Of a stretch of 64,000 nucleotides of DNA, positions 19,517 to 28,277 are shown in pieces. The translations under genes and the position numbers were made by a program. The notes under the pieces are model-generated. The model saw only the letters and a program-made list of their open reading frames with translations. It did no database searches and was not told where the DNA came from. Each line of letters opens with the position of its first letter. Position 1 is the first letter of the stretch. The DNA is taken from NCBI GenBank assembly GCA_963850525.1, contig CAWKLQ010000001.1:310001-374000 (forward strand), read 5' to 3'. This stretch comes from JAEMQF01 sp963850525 (GTDB taxonomy: Bacteria > Pseudomonadota > Gammaproteobacteria > Burkholderiales > Burkholderiaceae_C).

Positions 19517-20197
19517 GTGAGCACCATCATGCCCATGAGCCTGGACGAAGCGATCCGCACTCGCCGCTCGGTGCGCGGCTTTCTGCCGCAAGAAGTTCCC
19601 GATCCGCTGCTGCGCGAAGTCTTCGAGCTCGCACAATGGGCGCCATCCAATTGCAACGTCCAGCCCTGGCTGCCGCACGTTGTGTCGGGCGCGACGCTCG
19701 CGCGGTTGCGCGACGCACTGGGTGACGCAGGCGCACAAAACCAGACCATCGAACCCGACTGGCCCGCGGACGGCGTGTACCTCGGCGCTTACCGCGAGCG
19801 CCAGATCGACGCGGCGCGTGCCCTCTACGGCGCGATGGGCGTGCAGCGCCACGACACGCAGGCGCGGCGCGCCGCGTACCTGCGCAACCATGCGTTCTTC
19901 GGCGCGCCGCACGTCATGTTCGTCTTCATGCAGCGGCCGTTCGACGCGCGCGAAGCGACCGACATCGGCATGTACGCGCAAACGCTGATGCTCACGCTCG
20001 CGTCGCGCGGCATTGCGTCGTGTGCGCAAGGCGCGCTCGGCCTGTATCCGGCCATCGTGCGCCAACACCTCGACCTGCCCGATGACCATCGCCTGCTGTT
20101 CGGCATTTCATTCGGCTACGAAGACCCGGCGCATCCGGCGAACGCGGCGCGCGTGGGCCGCTTGGCGGTCGACGCGGCGCTGCGCTTCCATCGGTAA
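19517..20197 (+). CDS. Nitroreductase family FMN-dependent oxidoreductase
   Basis: A 226-residue nitroreductase-fold flavoprotein. RTRRSVRGF is the FMN phosphate-binding segment, WAPSNCNVQPW the substrate/FMN loop, and GIASCAQGAL the C-terminal FMN contact. GTG 19517 was chosen because GGAGGAG sits just upstream; ATGs at 19529 and 19535 are alternatives. It sits between acyl-CoA catabolism genes, so a reductase or desaturase role on a pathway intermediate is possible. Confidence 0.83.
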   Translation: MSTIMPMSLDEAIRTRRSVRGFLPQEVPDPLLREVFELAQWAPSNCNVQPWLPHVVSGATLARLRDALGDAGAQNQTIEPDWPADGVYLGAYRERQIDAARALYGAMGVQRHDTQARRAAYLRNHAFFGAPHVMFVFMQRPFDAREATDIGMYAQTLMLTLASRGIASCAQGALGLYPAIVRQHLDLPDDHRLLFGISFGYEDPAHPANAARVGRLAVDAALRFHR

Positions 20198-20268
20198 ACG
20201 CGAGGCGGGCGCGTCGGGCCGAGGCAAAAAGCAGGCCGACATATGATGACTCAGGGGAGCGTTGCACC

Positions 20269-21432
20269 ATGGTACTGACCGAAGACCAAAAGGCCTTGCA
20301 AGACAGCGCACGCCGCTTTTCGCGCGAGCGCCTGCTGCCCGACTACCAGAAGCGCGAGAAGCTCGGCGTGCTCGATCGCGGCTTGATCGCTGAGATGGGG
20401 CGACTGGGCTTGCTCGGCATGGACCTGCCCGAGGAGTACGGCGGCATGGGCCTGGACGCGGTGACGACGGGCTTGATTGCCGAAGAGCTCGCGTACGGCG
20501 ACTTCAACGTCAGCGCCGTGCCGGTGGGGATTTCACTGAACGCGGCGATTCTGCTGCGTCACGCCCAGCCTGAGGTGGTGCGCGAGTGGGTGCCGCGAAT
20601 GATTCGCGGCGACGCGGTCGTCGCGATTTGTCTCACCGAGCCGCGCGGTGGGTCCGACGCGGCGAACTTGCAAATGCGCGCGCGGCGCGAATCGGGCAAG
20701 GAAGGCGATGACTACATCATCAACGGCGAAAAGACCTCGATCACCTTCGCCGACCGCGCCGACGCCTACCTCATCTTCGCGCGCACCGGAACGCCCGAAC
20801 AGGGCGCGAAGGGCGTCAGCGCCTTTTTCATCCCCTACGAGGGAACGAAGGGAATTTCGCGAACGCATTTTGATGACGTGGGCAGCGCCATCATCGGCCG
20901 CGGCTCGGTGTTCTTCGACGACGTGCGGGTGCCCGCGAGTCACCGCCTGGGCGACGAAGGCAAGGGCTTCACGCAGGTGATGCAGGGCTTCGACTACAGC
21001 CGTGCGCTGATCGGCCTGCAGTGCATCGGCGCGGCGCAGGCGTCGCTCGACGAAGCTTGGGCTTACGTGAAGGAGCGCGAGGCCTTCGGCCGGCCGATCG
21101 GGCAGTTTCAGGGCGTGAGCTTTCCGCTCGCCGAGGGCGAGTCGATGGTCGCCGCGGTGCGTCAGCTTTGTTATCACACGCTCGCGCTGCGCGACGCCGG
21201 GCTGCCGCACACCAAGGAAGCGGCGATGTGCAAATGGATGGGGCCGAAGACCGCGTTCGACGTCATCCACCAATGCCTGCTCACCTTCGGCCACTACGGC
21301 TGGAGCAAGGACTTGCCGCACCAGCAGCGCCTGCGCGACGTGATGGGTCTGGAAATCGGCGACGGCACGGCGCAGGTGATGAAACTCATCATCGCGCGCG
21401 AGCGCATCGGGCGGGTGGCGGTGCAGTATTGA
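20269..21432 (+). CDS. Acyl-CoA dehydrogenase, cyclohexanecarboxyl-CoA-dehydrogenase-like
   Basis: A 387-residue FAD enzyme with AICLTEPRGGSDAANLQ and INGEKTSITFADRADA. The C-terminus reads TFGHYGWSKDLPHQQRLRDV and EIGDGTAQVMK, an ending I associate with AliB/BadJ-type cyclohexanecarboxyl-CoA dehydrogenases; the EIGDGTAQ replaces the EGTNQI of short-chain enzymes. GGGGAG lies 9 bases before ATG 20269. An alicyclic or branched substrate is therefore plausible, but not shown. It is followed by repeat R2 and the PECR-like SDR. Confidence 0.86.
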   Translation: MVLTEDQKALQDSARRFSRERLLPDYQKREKLGVLDRGLIAEMGRLGLLGMDLPEEYGGMGLDAVTTGLIAEELAYGDFNVSAVPVGISLNAAILLRHAQPEVVREWVPRMIRGDAVVAICLTEPRGGSDAANLQMRARRESGKEGDDYIINGEKTSITFADRADAYLIFARTGTPEQGAKGVSAFFIPYEGTKGISRTHFDDVGSAIIGRGSVFFDDVRVPASHRLGDEGKGFTQVMQGFDYSRALIGLQCIGAAQASLDEAWAYVKEREAFGRPIGQFQGVSFPLAEGESMVAAVRQLCYHTLALRDAGLPHTKEAAMCKWMGPKTAFDVIHQCLLTFGHYGWSKDLPHQQRLRDVMGLEIGDGTAQVMKLIIARERIGRVAVQY

Positions 21433-21445
21433 GACCGAAGAGACC

Positions 21446-21514
21446 GTCATCCCGGCGAAGGCCGGGATCCACAGCGCAAATCAACTAGTGGATCCCGGCT
21501 TTCGCCGGGATGAC
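21446..21514. repeat. REPIN-like paired palindrome, copy R2
   Basis: Two inverted arms (21446-21471, 21489-21514) with a short 17-base spacer, the most compact copy in the window. It sits between an acyl-CoA dehydrogenase stop and the PECR-like SDR; the right arm ends 19 bases before that ATG. Confidence 0.85.
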
Positions 21515-21533
21515 GGATGAAACTGGAGACGCA

Positions 21534-22403
21534 ATGCCTTACGAATCGATTTACCGCGCCGGCCTGTTCAAGGGCCAGACCGTCATCGTCACGGGCGGGG
21601 GCAGCGGCATCGGCCGCTGCACGGCGCACGAGCTTGCTTCGCTCGGCGCGCATGTCGCGCTGGTCGGGCGCACGCTCGAGAAGCTCGAGACGGTGCGCGG
21701 CGAGATTGCCGAGGACGGCGGCAGCGCGAGCGCCCACGCGTGCGACATCCGCGACGAAGCGACGGTCGGCGCGACGATTGACGCCGTGCTGCAACTGCGC
21801 GGGCGCCTCGACGGCCTCGTGAACAACGCCGGCGGCCAGTACCGCACGCCGATGAAAACCATCTCCACGAAGGGCTTCGAAGCCGTCGTGCGCAGCAACC
21901 TCACCGGCGGCTTCATCTTCATGCGCGAGGCGTACAACCGCTGGATGGAAGCCAACGGCGGCGCGATCGTCAACATCATTGCCGACATCTGGCACGGTTG
22001 GCCCGATTTTGCGCACTCGGGCGCCGCGCGCGGCGGCATGCTCACGCTCTCCGAAACCGCGGCGTGCGAGTGGGCCGCGTCGGGCGTTCGCGTGAACACG
22101 GTGGCGCCGGGCGGCATCGCGTCGAGCGGCTTCGACACCTACGCGCCCGAGGCGCAGGCGAAGATTCTGGAATTCCCGCCGACCGTGCCGCTGCAACGCT
22201 TCGGCACCGAGGCCGAAGTGTCGTCGGCGATCGTCTACCTGCTCTCGCCCGGCGCGGCCTACATCACCGGCACGTGCACGCGGGTCGACGGCGGCACGCC
22301 CAACGCACGCGGCACGTGGAAGCTGCAGCCGCACAATCGCAGCCAGCCCTTCGAAGGCTTTCACCGCGCGCGGCTGCCCGAGTTGCTGCGCAGGTCGGGT
22401 TGA
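21534..22403 (+). CDS. Trans-2-enoyl-CoA-reductase-like SDR (PECR branch)
   Basis: A 289-residue SDR with TGGGSGIG and NNAGGQY. The usual YxxxK is replaced by HSGAAR (H161-R166), the same replacement as in peroxisomal trans-2-enoyl-CoA reductase, and GGASxx-type residues follow. The C-terminus extends about 30 residues past VDGGTPN. This branch reduces 2-enoyl-CoAs with NADPH rather than oxidising hydroxyl groups. GGAG precedes ATG 21534. It is followed by a kinase-fold gene 26 bases on, suggesting one unit with the next two genes. Confidence 0.8.
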   Translation: MPYESIYRAGLFKGQTVIVTGGGSGIGRCTAHELASLGAHVALVGRTLEKLETVRGEIAEDGGSASAHACDIRDEATVGATIDAVLQLRGRLDGLVNNAGGQYRTPMKTISTKGFEAVVRSNLTGGFIFMREAYNRWMEANGGAIVNIIADIWHGWPDFAHSGAARGGMLTLSETAACEWAASGVRVNTVAPGGIASSGFDTYAPEAQAKILEFPPTVPLQRFGTEAEVSSAIVYLLSPGAAYITGTCTRVDGGTPNARGTWKLQPHNRSQPFEGFHRARLPELLRRSG

Positions 22404-22429
22404 TCGGGGTGGGCGCGGGGTTGAGAGGA

Positions 22430-23485
22430 ATGAGCGAGATACTTGGGGACATGAACCTGCTCGGCGACGAACCCGCCCTGACTCGCAGAATCGCGGCCTA
22501 CTTGAGCCAGCAGGTGCGGCGCCGGATCACGGTGGGAACGATAAGGCGCTTCCCGGTCGGCTTTTCCTGGTTGACCTACGCCGTTCCGGTGCGTGGCCTG
22601 CACGGCGCCGAGGAGAGCGAAGAATTGATCCTGCGCCTGGGCCCGGACTTCGGCCTGTTCGCGCCCTACAGCGCCGTGCCTCAGGTTCTGGCGATGCAGT
22701 CTCTCGAAGGAAGCAGCGTGCCGCTGCCGCGCGCCTACTGGAGCAGCGACGATCCGGCCATCTTCGGCGCGCCGTTCATGTTCTGCGAAAAACTCTCGGG
22801 CGCTGCGGTCGTGCCCTGGGTTCCGGCAGGCGCGCCGCAGCTCGAGGAAGGCTACCGGCTGCGCCTGGCGGAGCAGTTCATCGACGCGCTCGCGGCCTTG
22901 CACCGCTTCGATTGGCAGACCAAACCCATTGCCGCACTCGGCGCCGGAATCGATGCCCACAACGCAGCGCTGCGCAACGTCGAGTATTGGGAGGCGCAGA
23001 TCGCCCGCTGGGCGATGCGCCCGTATCCGCTGGCCGACTGGGGCGTGCGCTGGCTGAAGGCGAACGCGCCCGTCGCGCCGCACGTCGCGATCGTGCACGG
23101 CGACTACCGCACCGGCAACTTCCTCGAACGCAATGGGCGCATCACGGCGATCCTCGACTGGGAACTCGTGCACCTGGGCGATCCGCACGAAGACCTGGGC
23201 TGGGCGAGCCTGCCGATGTACATGGGCGGCAGCAAACTTATCTGTCGCCTCGCCGAGCCCGAAGCGTTCTACGCCCGTTACGCCGAAAAGTCGGGTATCG
23301 AGGTGTCGACAGTGTCGCTGCGCTACTACCAGGCGCTGTCGCTGCTGAAACTCGCCGCGACGCACATGGCCGCGGCGCGCTGTTTCGAAGAAGGCCGGAT
23401 TCAGGACATGCGCATGCCCGCGATGGGCAGCCAGGTCGCAGCGTGCCTGCGGCAAATGGAAAAAGTCATCGACAAGGCCCCATGA
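22430..23485 (+). CDS. Aminoglycoside-phosphotransferase-fold kinase, second copy
   Basis: A 351-residue APH-superfamily protein with a longer, hydrophilic N-terminus than the copy at 18350. IVHGDYRTGNFLE is the catalytic loop (HGDxxxxN) and AILDWELVHLGDPHEDLG the metal-binding segment. GAGAGGA lies directly before ATG 22430, ATG 22451 being the alternative. Its stop overlaps the ATG of the next small gene. Pairing with a small partner recalls LvaA-LvaB, in which the kinase needs LvaB for full activity; this is inference. Confidence 0.82.
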   Translation: MSEILGDMNLLGDEPALTRRIAAYLSQQVRRRITVGTIRRFPVGFSWLTYAVPVRGLHGAEESEELILRLGPDFGLFAPYSAVPQVLAMQSLEGSSVPLPRAYWSSDDPAIFGAPFMFCEKLSGAAVVPWVPAGAPQLEEGYRLRLAEQFIDALAALHRFDWQTKPIAALGAGIDAHNAALRNVEYWEAQIARWAMRPYPLADWGVRWLKANAPVAPHVAIVHGDYRTGNFLERNGRITAILDWELVHLGDPHEDLGWASLPMYMGGSKLICRLAEPEAFYARYAEKSGIEVSTVSLRYYQALSLLKLAATHMAAARCFEEGRIQDMRMPAMGSQVAACLRQMEKVIDKAP

Positions 23486-23976
23486 ACAACTCCTTCCCGC
23501 GCCTCATCGACGGCATGTGCGTGACGCTGCGCGCCCAAGTCCTGCCGCGCCTCACCGACGACTACGCGCGCAGCCAGGTGTTCGGCGTGATCAACTTGCT
23601 GAATACGTTCAAGGTGCGCGCCGATTGGTCGGCAGGCTTTCTTCTGGAGCAGATCCAGGCGCAACGCGAGGCGCTGCACAACGTCGCCGAGCTGCTGCGC
23701 CAAGCACCGCCGCAAATCGATGTGCCCGCCGTGCCGGCGCTGCCGACGCCCGTGGCAACCCCCGTCGCCGAGCTGCTCGCGCTGCGCGACGAGGGCAATC
23801 GCGCGATCGGCGCATGGTCGGCATGGCTCGACGCGAATCGGGCGCGCCTGCAGGAATCGCATGCCGCGCGCATCGACGAATTGCTGCGCGCAGCGATGCG
23901 CGCCGAAGTCGCAATCGAGTTGAAGAACTCGCCGCGGCCGCTGTTTGCGGAGATGTCGAGTGGGACGGAGGGGTGA
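23482..23976 (+). CDS. Small partner protein of the kinase-fold gene (DUF6285/LvaB-like?)
   Basis: A 164-residue soluble protein, mainly helical, with no signal peptide or membrane segment. The N-terminal pattern LRAQVLPRLTDDYARSQV is like DUF6285-type proteins that lie next to APH-fold kinases and acyl-CoA dehydrogenases, but I cannot confirm the family. It starts in an ATGA overlap with the kinase gene, so stoichiometric production is likely. A 345-base non-coding stretch follows before the next gene. Confidence 0.6.
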   Translation: MNNSFPRLIDGMCVTLRAQVLPRLTDDYARSQVFGVINLLNTFKVRADWSAGFLLEQIQAQREALHNVAELLRQAPPQIDVPAVPALPTPVATPVAELLALRDEGNRAIGAWSAWLDANRARLQESHAARIDELLRAAMRAEVAIELKNSPRPLFAEMSSGTEG

Positions 23977-24077
23977 CGTGGTCGTCGGTGATTGCAAGTG
24001 GCCTGCCGGCCGACGACGCGCCCGATCGCGCCCGGCCCGCGCCGAGAGTCCGAAGCCTACGCCGGACCTGTTCCGCG

Positions 24078-24096
24078 TGTCACAGCTCCTGTGACA
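24078..24096. repeat. Perfect inverted repeat TGTCACAG-CTC-CTGTGACA
   Basis: An 8+3+8 perfect inverted repeat in the 345-base gap 23977-24321, about 70 bases before the -35 of the importer B promoter. It could be a regulator site or a hairpin ending the preceding transcript; no U-tract follows. The gap also holds the promoter and operator listed next, and I see no gene in it. Confidence 0.5.
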
Positions 24097-24164
24097 GCCT
24101 CGAACTCGCGCTCGCAGCCCCGGTGCACCGGCCCCTCGCGCTCCGAATCTGCGATCTTCCCGGA

Positions 24165-24192
24165 TTGACAGCGGCCGCGATTCGTCTAGATT
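24165..24192 (+). promoter_or_regulatory. Predicted sigma70 promoter of importer B operon
   Basis: Perfect -35 TTGACA (24165-24170), 16-base spacer and TAGATT (24187-24192) as -10. The predicted start lies around 24199, just before the palindrome at 24205, so a bound repressor would sit at the start of the transcript. A 120-base leader follows to ATG 24322. Confidence 0.6.
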
Positions 24193-24204
24193 TCGCTGCC
24201 AATG

Positions 24205-24217
24205 GTACGCTAGCGTA
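24205..24217. promoter_or_regulatory. Copy 3 of shared palindromic operator (perfect)
   Basis: GTACGCTAGCGTA, identical over 13 bases to the copy at 12001, immediately downstream of the predicted transcription start of the importer B operon. This is the geometry of a repressor site. Confidence 0.65.
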
Positions 24218-24321
24218 AGAAGCGCTGAGGGCCGTGCACCGGAGGTACCGGGAAACACGGCCGCAGCTCGCGGCCCCCCCGTCGGCCAGCGGCCGATCAC
24301 GACGTCAGGAGAACCCATCGC

Positions 24322-25518
24322 ATGTTCCACATCACCCGCAGACTGCTCGCGCTGTCCGGTGCCGCCTTGCTCGCCCTGGGCAGCACCACGGCCATGGCTC
24401 AGGCCCCCATCAAGGTGGGTCTGCTCACCATCGACAGCGGCCCGTTCGCGACCTACGCGAACCTCATCGAAGAGGGGGCAAAGACCGGCATCGAGATGCT
24501 CAACGCCGAAGGCGGGGCACTCGGCCGCAAGTTCGAACTCGTGATCCAGGCGCACTCCGGAACCCCCGCGGCCGCATTGGCCGCGGCGACGAAACTCGCG
24601 CAGCAAGGCGGCGTCTCGGTGATCATGGGGCAGACGCTGAGCTCGCATTCGCTGGCGCTGTCGCCCAAGCTCGACGCGCTGAACGTGCTGCACATCGACA
24701 CCTACGCGCAGAGCAACGATTTGATGACCAAGTCGTGCGCGCCGAACTACTTTCGCGTCAATACGCCCGACGCGCTGACGACGCGAATGATGCAGGACTA
24801 CGTCAAGTCCACCGGCGCCAAGACGTGGAACCTGATCTCGATGGACTACGCCGCCGGCCAGAGCTTCGCCAAGGGCTTCGGCGAGCTCGTCACCGGCCTG
24901 GGCGGCACCGTCCAGCAAAACCTGTTTTCGCCGCCCAGCACCACCGACTTCGGCAGCTTCATCTCGCAGCTCTCCAAACCCGCCGACGCGCTGGTGGTGA
25001 CGCTGTTCATGAGTGACGGCCAGTCGTTTGCCAAGCAGTCCAAGCAGTTCGGCCTGTTCGAGAAGTACAAGACCGTCATCGGCAACGGTTTTGCCACCGA
25101 CTTCCAGCTCGATGCGCACGGCGACAACGTGCTGGGTGTCGTCAATTCCCTGAGCTGGACGCCCGAGTTTGCCGGCGCGCGCAACGCGCACTACGTGAAG
25201 GAGTTCGTGCTGCGCAACAAGCGCAAGCCCTTCTACACCGACGCCGACCTGATGGCGGGCCTGGAAGTGTTCCGCGCCGGCGTGGTCAAGGCCAAGTCGA
25301 GCGAGCCTGCCGCGGTGCGCAAGGCGCTCGAAGGCCTGAAGATTCCGATGATTTTCGGCACTGTGGAGATGCGCGCAGCCGACCACCACCTGATTCGCCA
25401 GCATGGCATGGCGCAGGTCGTGAAAGGCGAGGGCGGGAAGAACCGCTTCGAGATGAAGGTGCTGAAAATGGGCCCTGACATCTACCCGCCGCCGAGCCCC
25501 GAGTGCAAGGTCTCGTGA
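24322..25518 (+). CDS. ABC transporter substrate-binding protein (LivK-like), importer B
   Basis: A 398-residue periplasmic binding protein. The signal peptide ends in TAMA, after which IKVGLLTIDSGPFATYANL begins the mature fold. AGGAG is upstream of ATG 24322, with long spacing. It is the first gene of importer B, unlike importers A and C where the binding protein is last. The C-terminus has one Cys (PECKVS). The ligand is unknown. Confidence 0.9.
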   Translation: MFHITRRLLALSGAALLALGSTTAMAQAPIKVGLLTIDSGPFATYANLIEEGAKTGIEMLNAEGGALGRKFELVIQAHSGTPAAALAAATKLAQQGGVSVIMGQTLSSHSLALSPKLDALNVLHIDTYAQSNDLMTKSCAPNYFRVNTPDALTTRMMQDYVKSTGAKTWNLISMDYAAGQSFAKGFGELVTGLGGTVQQNLFSPPSTTDFGSFISQLSKPADALVVTLFMSDGQSFAKQSKQFGLFEKYKTVIGNGFATDFQLDAHGDNVLGVVNSLSWTPEFAGARNAHYVKEFVLRNKRKPFYTDADLMAGLEVFRAGVVKAKSSEPAAVRKALEGLKIPMIFGTVEMRAADHHLIRQHGMAQVVKGEGGKNRFEMKVLKMGPDIYPPPSPECKVS

Positions 25519-25551
25519 TCCGCAGCTAGCTTCACGCGGCGGCGCGGCATC

Positions 25552-26424
25552 GTGGATTTCGCGCAGATTTTCAGCGTCGCGCAGCTCGCCAACGCACTCG
25601 CGTTGGCGTCGCTGCTGACGATTCTCGCGAGCGGCCTCGCGCTGATCTTCGGCCTGCGCGACGTGATGAACTTCGGCCACGGCGCGCTCTACATGCTGGG
25701 CGCCTACATGGGCTTCTCGGTGAGCCGGTCCTTGAGTTTCTGGGCCGCGCTGCTGATCGTGCCGCTGGCGCTCGCGGTGGTGGGCGCGGTCTTCGAGCTG
25801 GCCGTGTTGCGCCCGCTGCAGCGGCGTTCGCACATGGACGTGGCGCTTGTCACCTTCGGCCTGGGGCTCATCATCGGGCCGGCAGTGCACAAGATCTGGG
25901 GCACGTCGCCGTTGTCAGTGGAGCCGCCCGACGTGCTCGCAGGCTCGACGCTGTTGTTCGGCACGATGTACCCGCTGTATCGCCTGTTCCTCATCGCGGT
26001 GGGCTTTGGCACCTGTCTCCTGCTGGCGGCATGGCTCAAGTTCACGCGCAGCGGCATGCACACTCGGGCCGTGAGCCAGCAGCCGCACGTGGCACGCATG
26101 ATGGGCGTGAACACCGATCGCCTGAGTCTGATGGTCGTGTGCCTGGGCTGCGGCTTTGCCGGTCTGGCGGGCGTGCTCGCCGGGCCTTACCTGTCGGTGG
26201 ACCCGGGAATGGGCGCGACGATTCTCATCAGTTGCCTGATCGTCGTCGTCGTCGGCGGCCTCGGCAGCATCGGCGGCGCGATCGCCGCCGCCGTCGTCTA
26301 CGGTTTCATCCAGGTCATCGGCACCGTGTTGTTGCCCTCTGTCGCGGTGCTCGCGCCGTACCTGCTGCTGTTTGGCGTGTTGCTGTGGCGGCCGCAGGGC
26401 TTCGGCCGCGGGCGGGTCGCTTGA
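25552..26424 (+). CDS. Branched-chain amino acid-type ABC transporter permease (LivH-like), importer B
   Basis: A 290-residue permease with LivH signatures GLRDVMNFGHGALYMLGAY and VVVVGGLGSIGGAIAAA. The start is GTG 25552. It lies 33 bases after the binding-protein gene, and its stop overlaps the TTG start of the LivM-like gene. It should form the membrane path with that partner. Confidence 0.88.
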   Translation: MDFAQIFSVAQLANALALASLLTILASGLALIFGLRDVMNFGHGALYMLGAYMGFSVSRSLSFWAALLIVPLALAVVGAVFELAVLRPLQRRSHMDVALVTFGLGLIIGPAVHKIWGTSPLSVEPPDVLAGSTLLFGTMYPLYRLFLIAVGFGTCLLLAAWLKFTRSGMHTRAVSQQPHVARMMGVNTDRLSLMVVCLGCGFAGLAGVLAGPYLSVDPGMGATILISCLIVVVVGGLGSIGGAIAAAVVYGFIQVIGTVLLPSVAVLAPYLLLFGVLLWRPQGFGRGRVA

Positions 26425-27404
26425 CGCGCGCGCACGCTTGGCGCGGCCCGGCGATCTGGGCCGCGGTCGTGATGGTCGGCTGGTTCGTCCCCCTGGTGCT
26501 GACGAACAAGTTCTACCTCGGCCTGCTCATCAACGGCATGATCCTCGGCGTGGCGGCGGTCGGCATCGGCTTTCTGATGCACCAATGCGGCCTTGTGATG
26601 TTCGGCGTCGCCGCCTTCATCGGCTTGCCTGCGTATCTCGTGGGAATCGCATCGATGCGGCTCGGCCTCGGCCTCAACACTTCAGTCTTGTTCGCCCTCG
26701 TGCTGAGCACCGTGTTCGCGGCGCTCGTCGGCGCCCTGGTCGTGCGGGCCCGGCCCTTGCCGTTTGCAATGCTGACGCTGGCGCTCGCGCAAATGCTCAA
26801 GTCGGTGTCCACGCTCAACGTGATGCGCCCCGTCACCGCAGGCGAAGACGGCCTGGCGATGACGTTCAACGGTACGTTTGCGGGGCTCACGCAAGGGCAA
26901 CTCGCGAAGGCGTCGGACTTCTGGCCGATCGCCTGGCTCGCTTTGTGCGGCGTGCTCACGCTCGCCTGGCTGGCCGGGCATTCGCGCTTTGGCCAGGTGT
27001 TGCGGGCGACGCAGGCGAACGAAGAACGCATGCGCTTCTCGGGCTTTGACACCTACCGGCCGCGCCTGGCCGCGTTCGTGCTGGCCTCCTTCATCGTCTC
27101 GGTGTCGGGCGTGCTGATCGCACTCAACAGCGCCTTCGCGTCGCCCGAGCTGCTCGATTTCGCGACCGGCGGCCACGCCTTGGTCGCGATGCTCGTCGGC
27201 GGCGCAGCGACGGTGAGCGGGCCACTGCTCGGCGCCTTGCTCTACACCTGGGGGCAAGACGCATTCGGTGCGACCGGCCACCTCGAATTGCTGACGGGGA
27301 TTGCGGTCGTCGTCGTGATATCGGCGTTCCCGCGGGGCGCGATGGGTTTCCTGATCCAGGCTTGGCAGAAGATGCTTGAGCGTACCCGCCATGCTGCGCG
27401 TTGA
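26421..27404 (+). CDS. Branched-chain amino acid-type ABC transporter permease (LivM-like), importer B
   Basis: A 327-residue permease. LMHQCGLVMFGVAAFIGLPA corresponds to the LivM FGHAAFxG region with a variant sequence; VTAGEDGL and ATQANEERMRFSGF are the conserved loops. The TTG at 26421 overlaps the LivH stop (TTGA) and is the most upstream option; a GTG about 50 bases on is the alternative. The last 14 bases overlap the ATPase gene. Confidence 0.84.
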   Translation: MTRAHAWRGPAIWAAVVMVGWFVPLVLTNKFYLGLLINGMILGVAAVGIGFLMHQCGLVMFGVAAFIGLPAYLVGIASMRLGLGLNTSVLFALVLSTVFAALVGALVVRARPLPFAMLTLALAQMLKSVSTLNVMRPVTAGEDGLAMTFNGTFAGLTQGQLAKASDFWPIAWLALCGVLTLAWLAGHSRFGQVLRATQANEERMRFSGFDTYRPRLAAFVLASFIVSVSGVLIALNSAFASPELLDFATGGHALVAMLVGGAATVSGPLLGALLYTWGQDAFGATGHLELLTGIAVVVVISAFPRGAMGFLIQAWQKMLERTRHAAR

Positions 27405-28089
27405 AGACCTCAGCGTCAGCTACGGCAGCGTGCACGCGCTGGAGGGCGTGAATCTCGAAGTCGCTGCGCGCGGTGTGCTGCACGGCATCATCGGCCCGAA
27501 CGGCGCAGGAAAGTCGACCCTCATGGACGCGATCACGGGCCGGCGCAAACCGACACGCGGCCGCGTCTTCGTGAACGGGCAAGACATCACGCAGCGCTCC
27601 GTCACGTGGCGGCGCCGCGCCGGCATGTCGCGCTCGTTCCAGCGCACGAGCATCTTCCCAGGCCTGACGGTGCGCGAGCAGCTCGAACTCGTTGCCTCGC
27701 AACTTGGAGAACCCGATCTCGACGAAATCGTCGACGCCTTCGAGCTGCGCGCCGCGCTCGACGAGCCCGCCGACAGCATCGCCTACGGCGACCAGCGGCG
27801 CGTCGACATTGCGCTCGCGATGGTCGGCAAGCCGAGCCTGATGCTGCTCGACGAGCCGGCTGCGGGCCTGTCCACCGCCGAGACGGTGGCGCTGTTCGAG
27901 CACCTCGTGAAGCTCGTGCGACATCGCGGCGTGACGGCGCTCGTCGTCGAGCACGATGTCGATGCCGTGTTTCGCTTTTGCGACGACATCACGGCGCTGG
28001 ACCTCGGGCAGTTGCTCATCACCGGCAAGCCCGACGCAGTGCGCAGCGACCCGCGCGTGATTGCGGCTTATCTCGGCACGGCGGGCTGA
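27391..28089 (+). CDS. ABC transporter ATP-binding protein (LivG-like), importer B
   Basis: A 232-residue ATPase beginning MLRVEDLSVSYG. Walker A is GPNGAGKST, the signature region IAYGDQRRVDI, Walker B LMLLDEPAAGLS and the switch is LVVEHDVD. ATG 27391 is used; a TTG at 27376 would add five residues. It overlaps livM. A 322-base gap with repeat R3 separates it from livF, which is unusual for these operons. Confidence 0.9.
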   Translation: MLRVEDLSVSYGSVHALEGVNLEVAARGVLHGIIGPNGAGKSTLMDAITGRRKPTRGRVFVNGQDITQRSVTWRRRAGMSRSFQRTSIFPGLTVREQLELVASQLGEPDLDEIVDAFELRAALDEPADSIAYGDQRRVDIALAMVGKPSLMLLDEPAAGLSTAETVALFEHLVKLVRHRGVTALVVEHDVDAVFRFCDDITALDLGQLLITGKPDAVRSDPRVIAAYLGTAG

Positions 28090-28178
28090 ATGACCTTTGC
28101 CCTATGGATCCGCCAGGAGATGGCTGTTTTCGGCCCTTTGCCGACGTTCGATGTGGCCTCGAGGCTTGCCCAACCCTC

Positions 28179-28277
28179 GTCATCCCGGCGAAAGCCGGGA
28201 TCCACCGGTTGCACGCAATGAACGCTGCGCTGGACGCGCAACTTCCACGGGTGGATCCCGGCTTTCGCCGGGATGAC
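28179..28277. repeat. REPIN-like paired palindrome, copy R3, inside the importer B operon
   Basis: Inverted arms at 28179-28204 and 28252-28277 with a 47-base spacer. It occupies the 322-base gap between livG and livF of importer B; the rest of this gap shows no gene. The left arm has a GAAA tetraloop. Confidence 0.85.

Noticed and set aside
18350..23485. Phosphotransferase-fold genes as antibiotic resistance genes
   Set aside because: Context and motifs match the ACAD10/11 and LvaA branch; coupling with acyl-CoA dehydrogenase genes argues for metabolism.
23401..25890. 829-codon open frame on the minus strand
   Set aside because: Antisense to the small partner protein and the importer B binding protein; composition is shadow-like and no motif is present.
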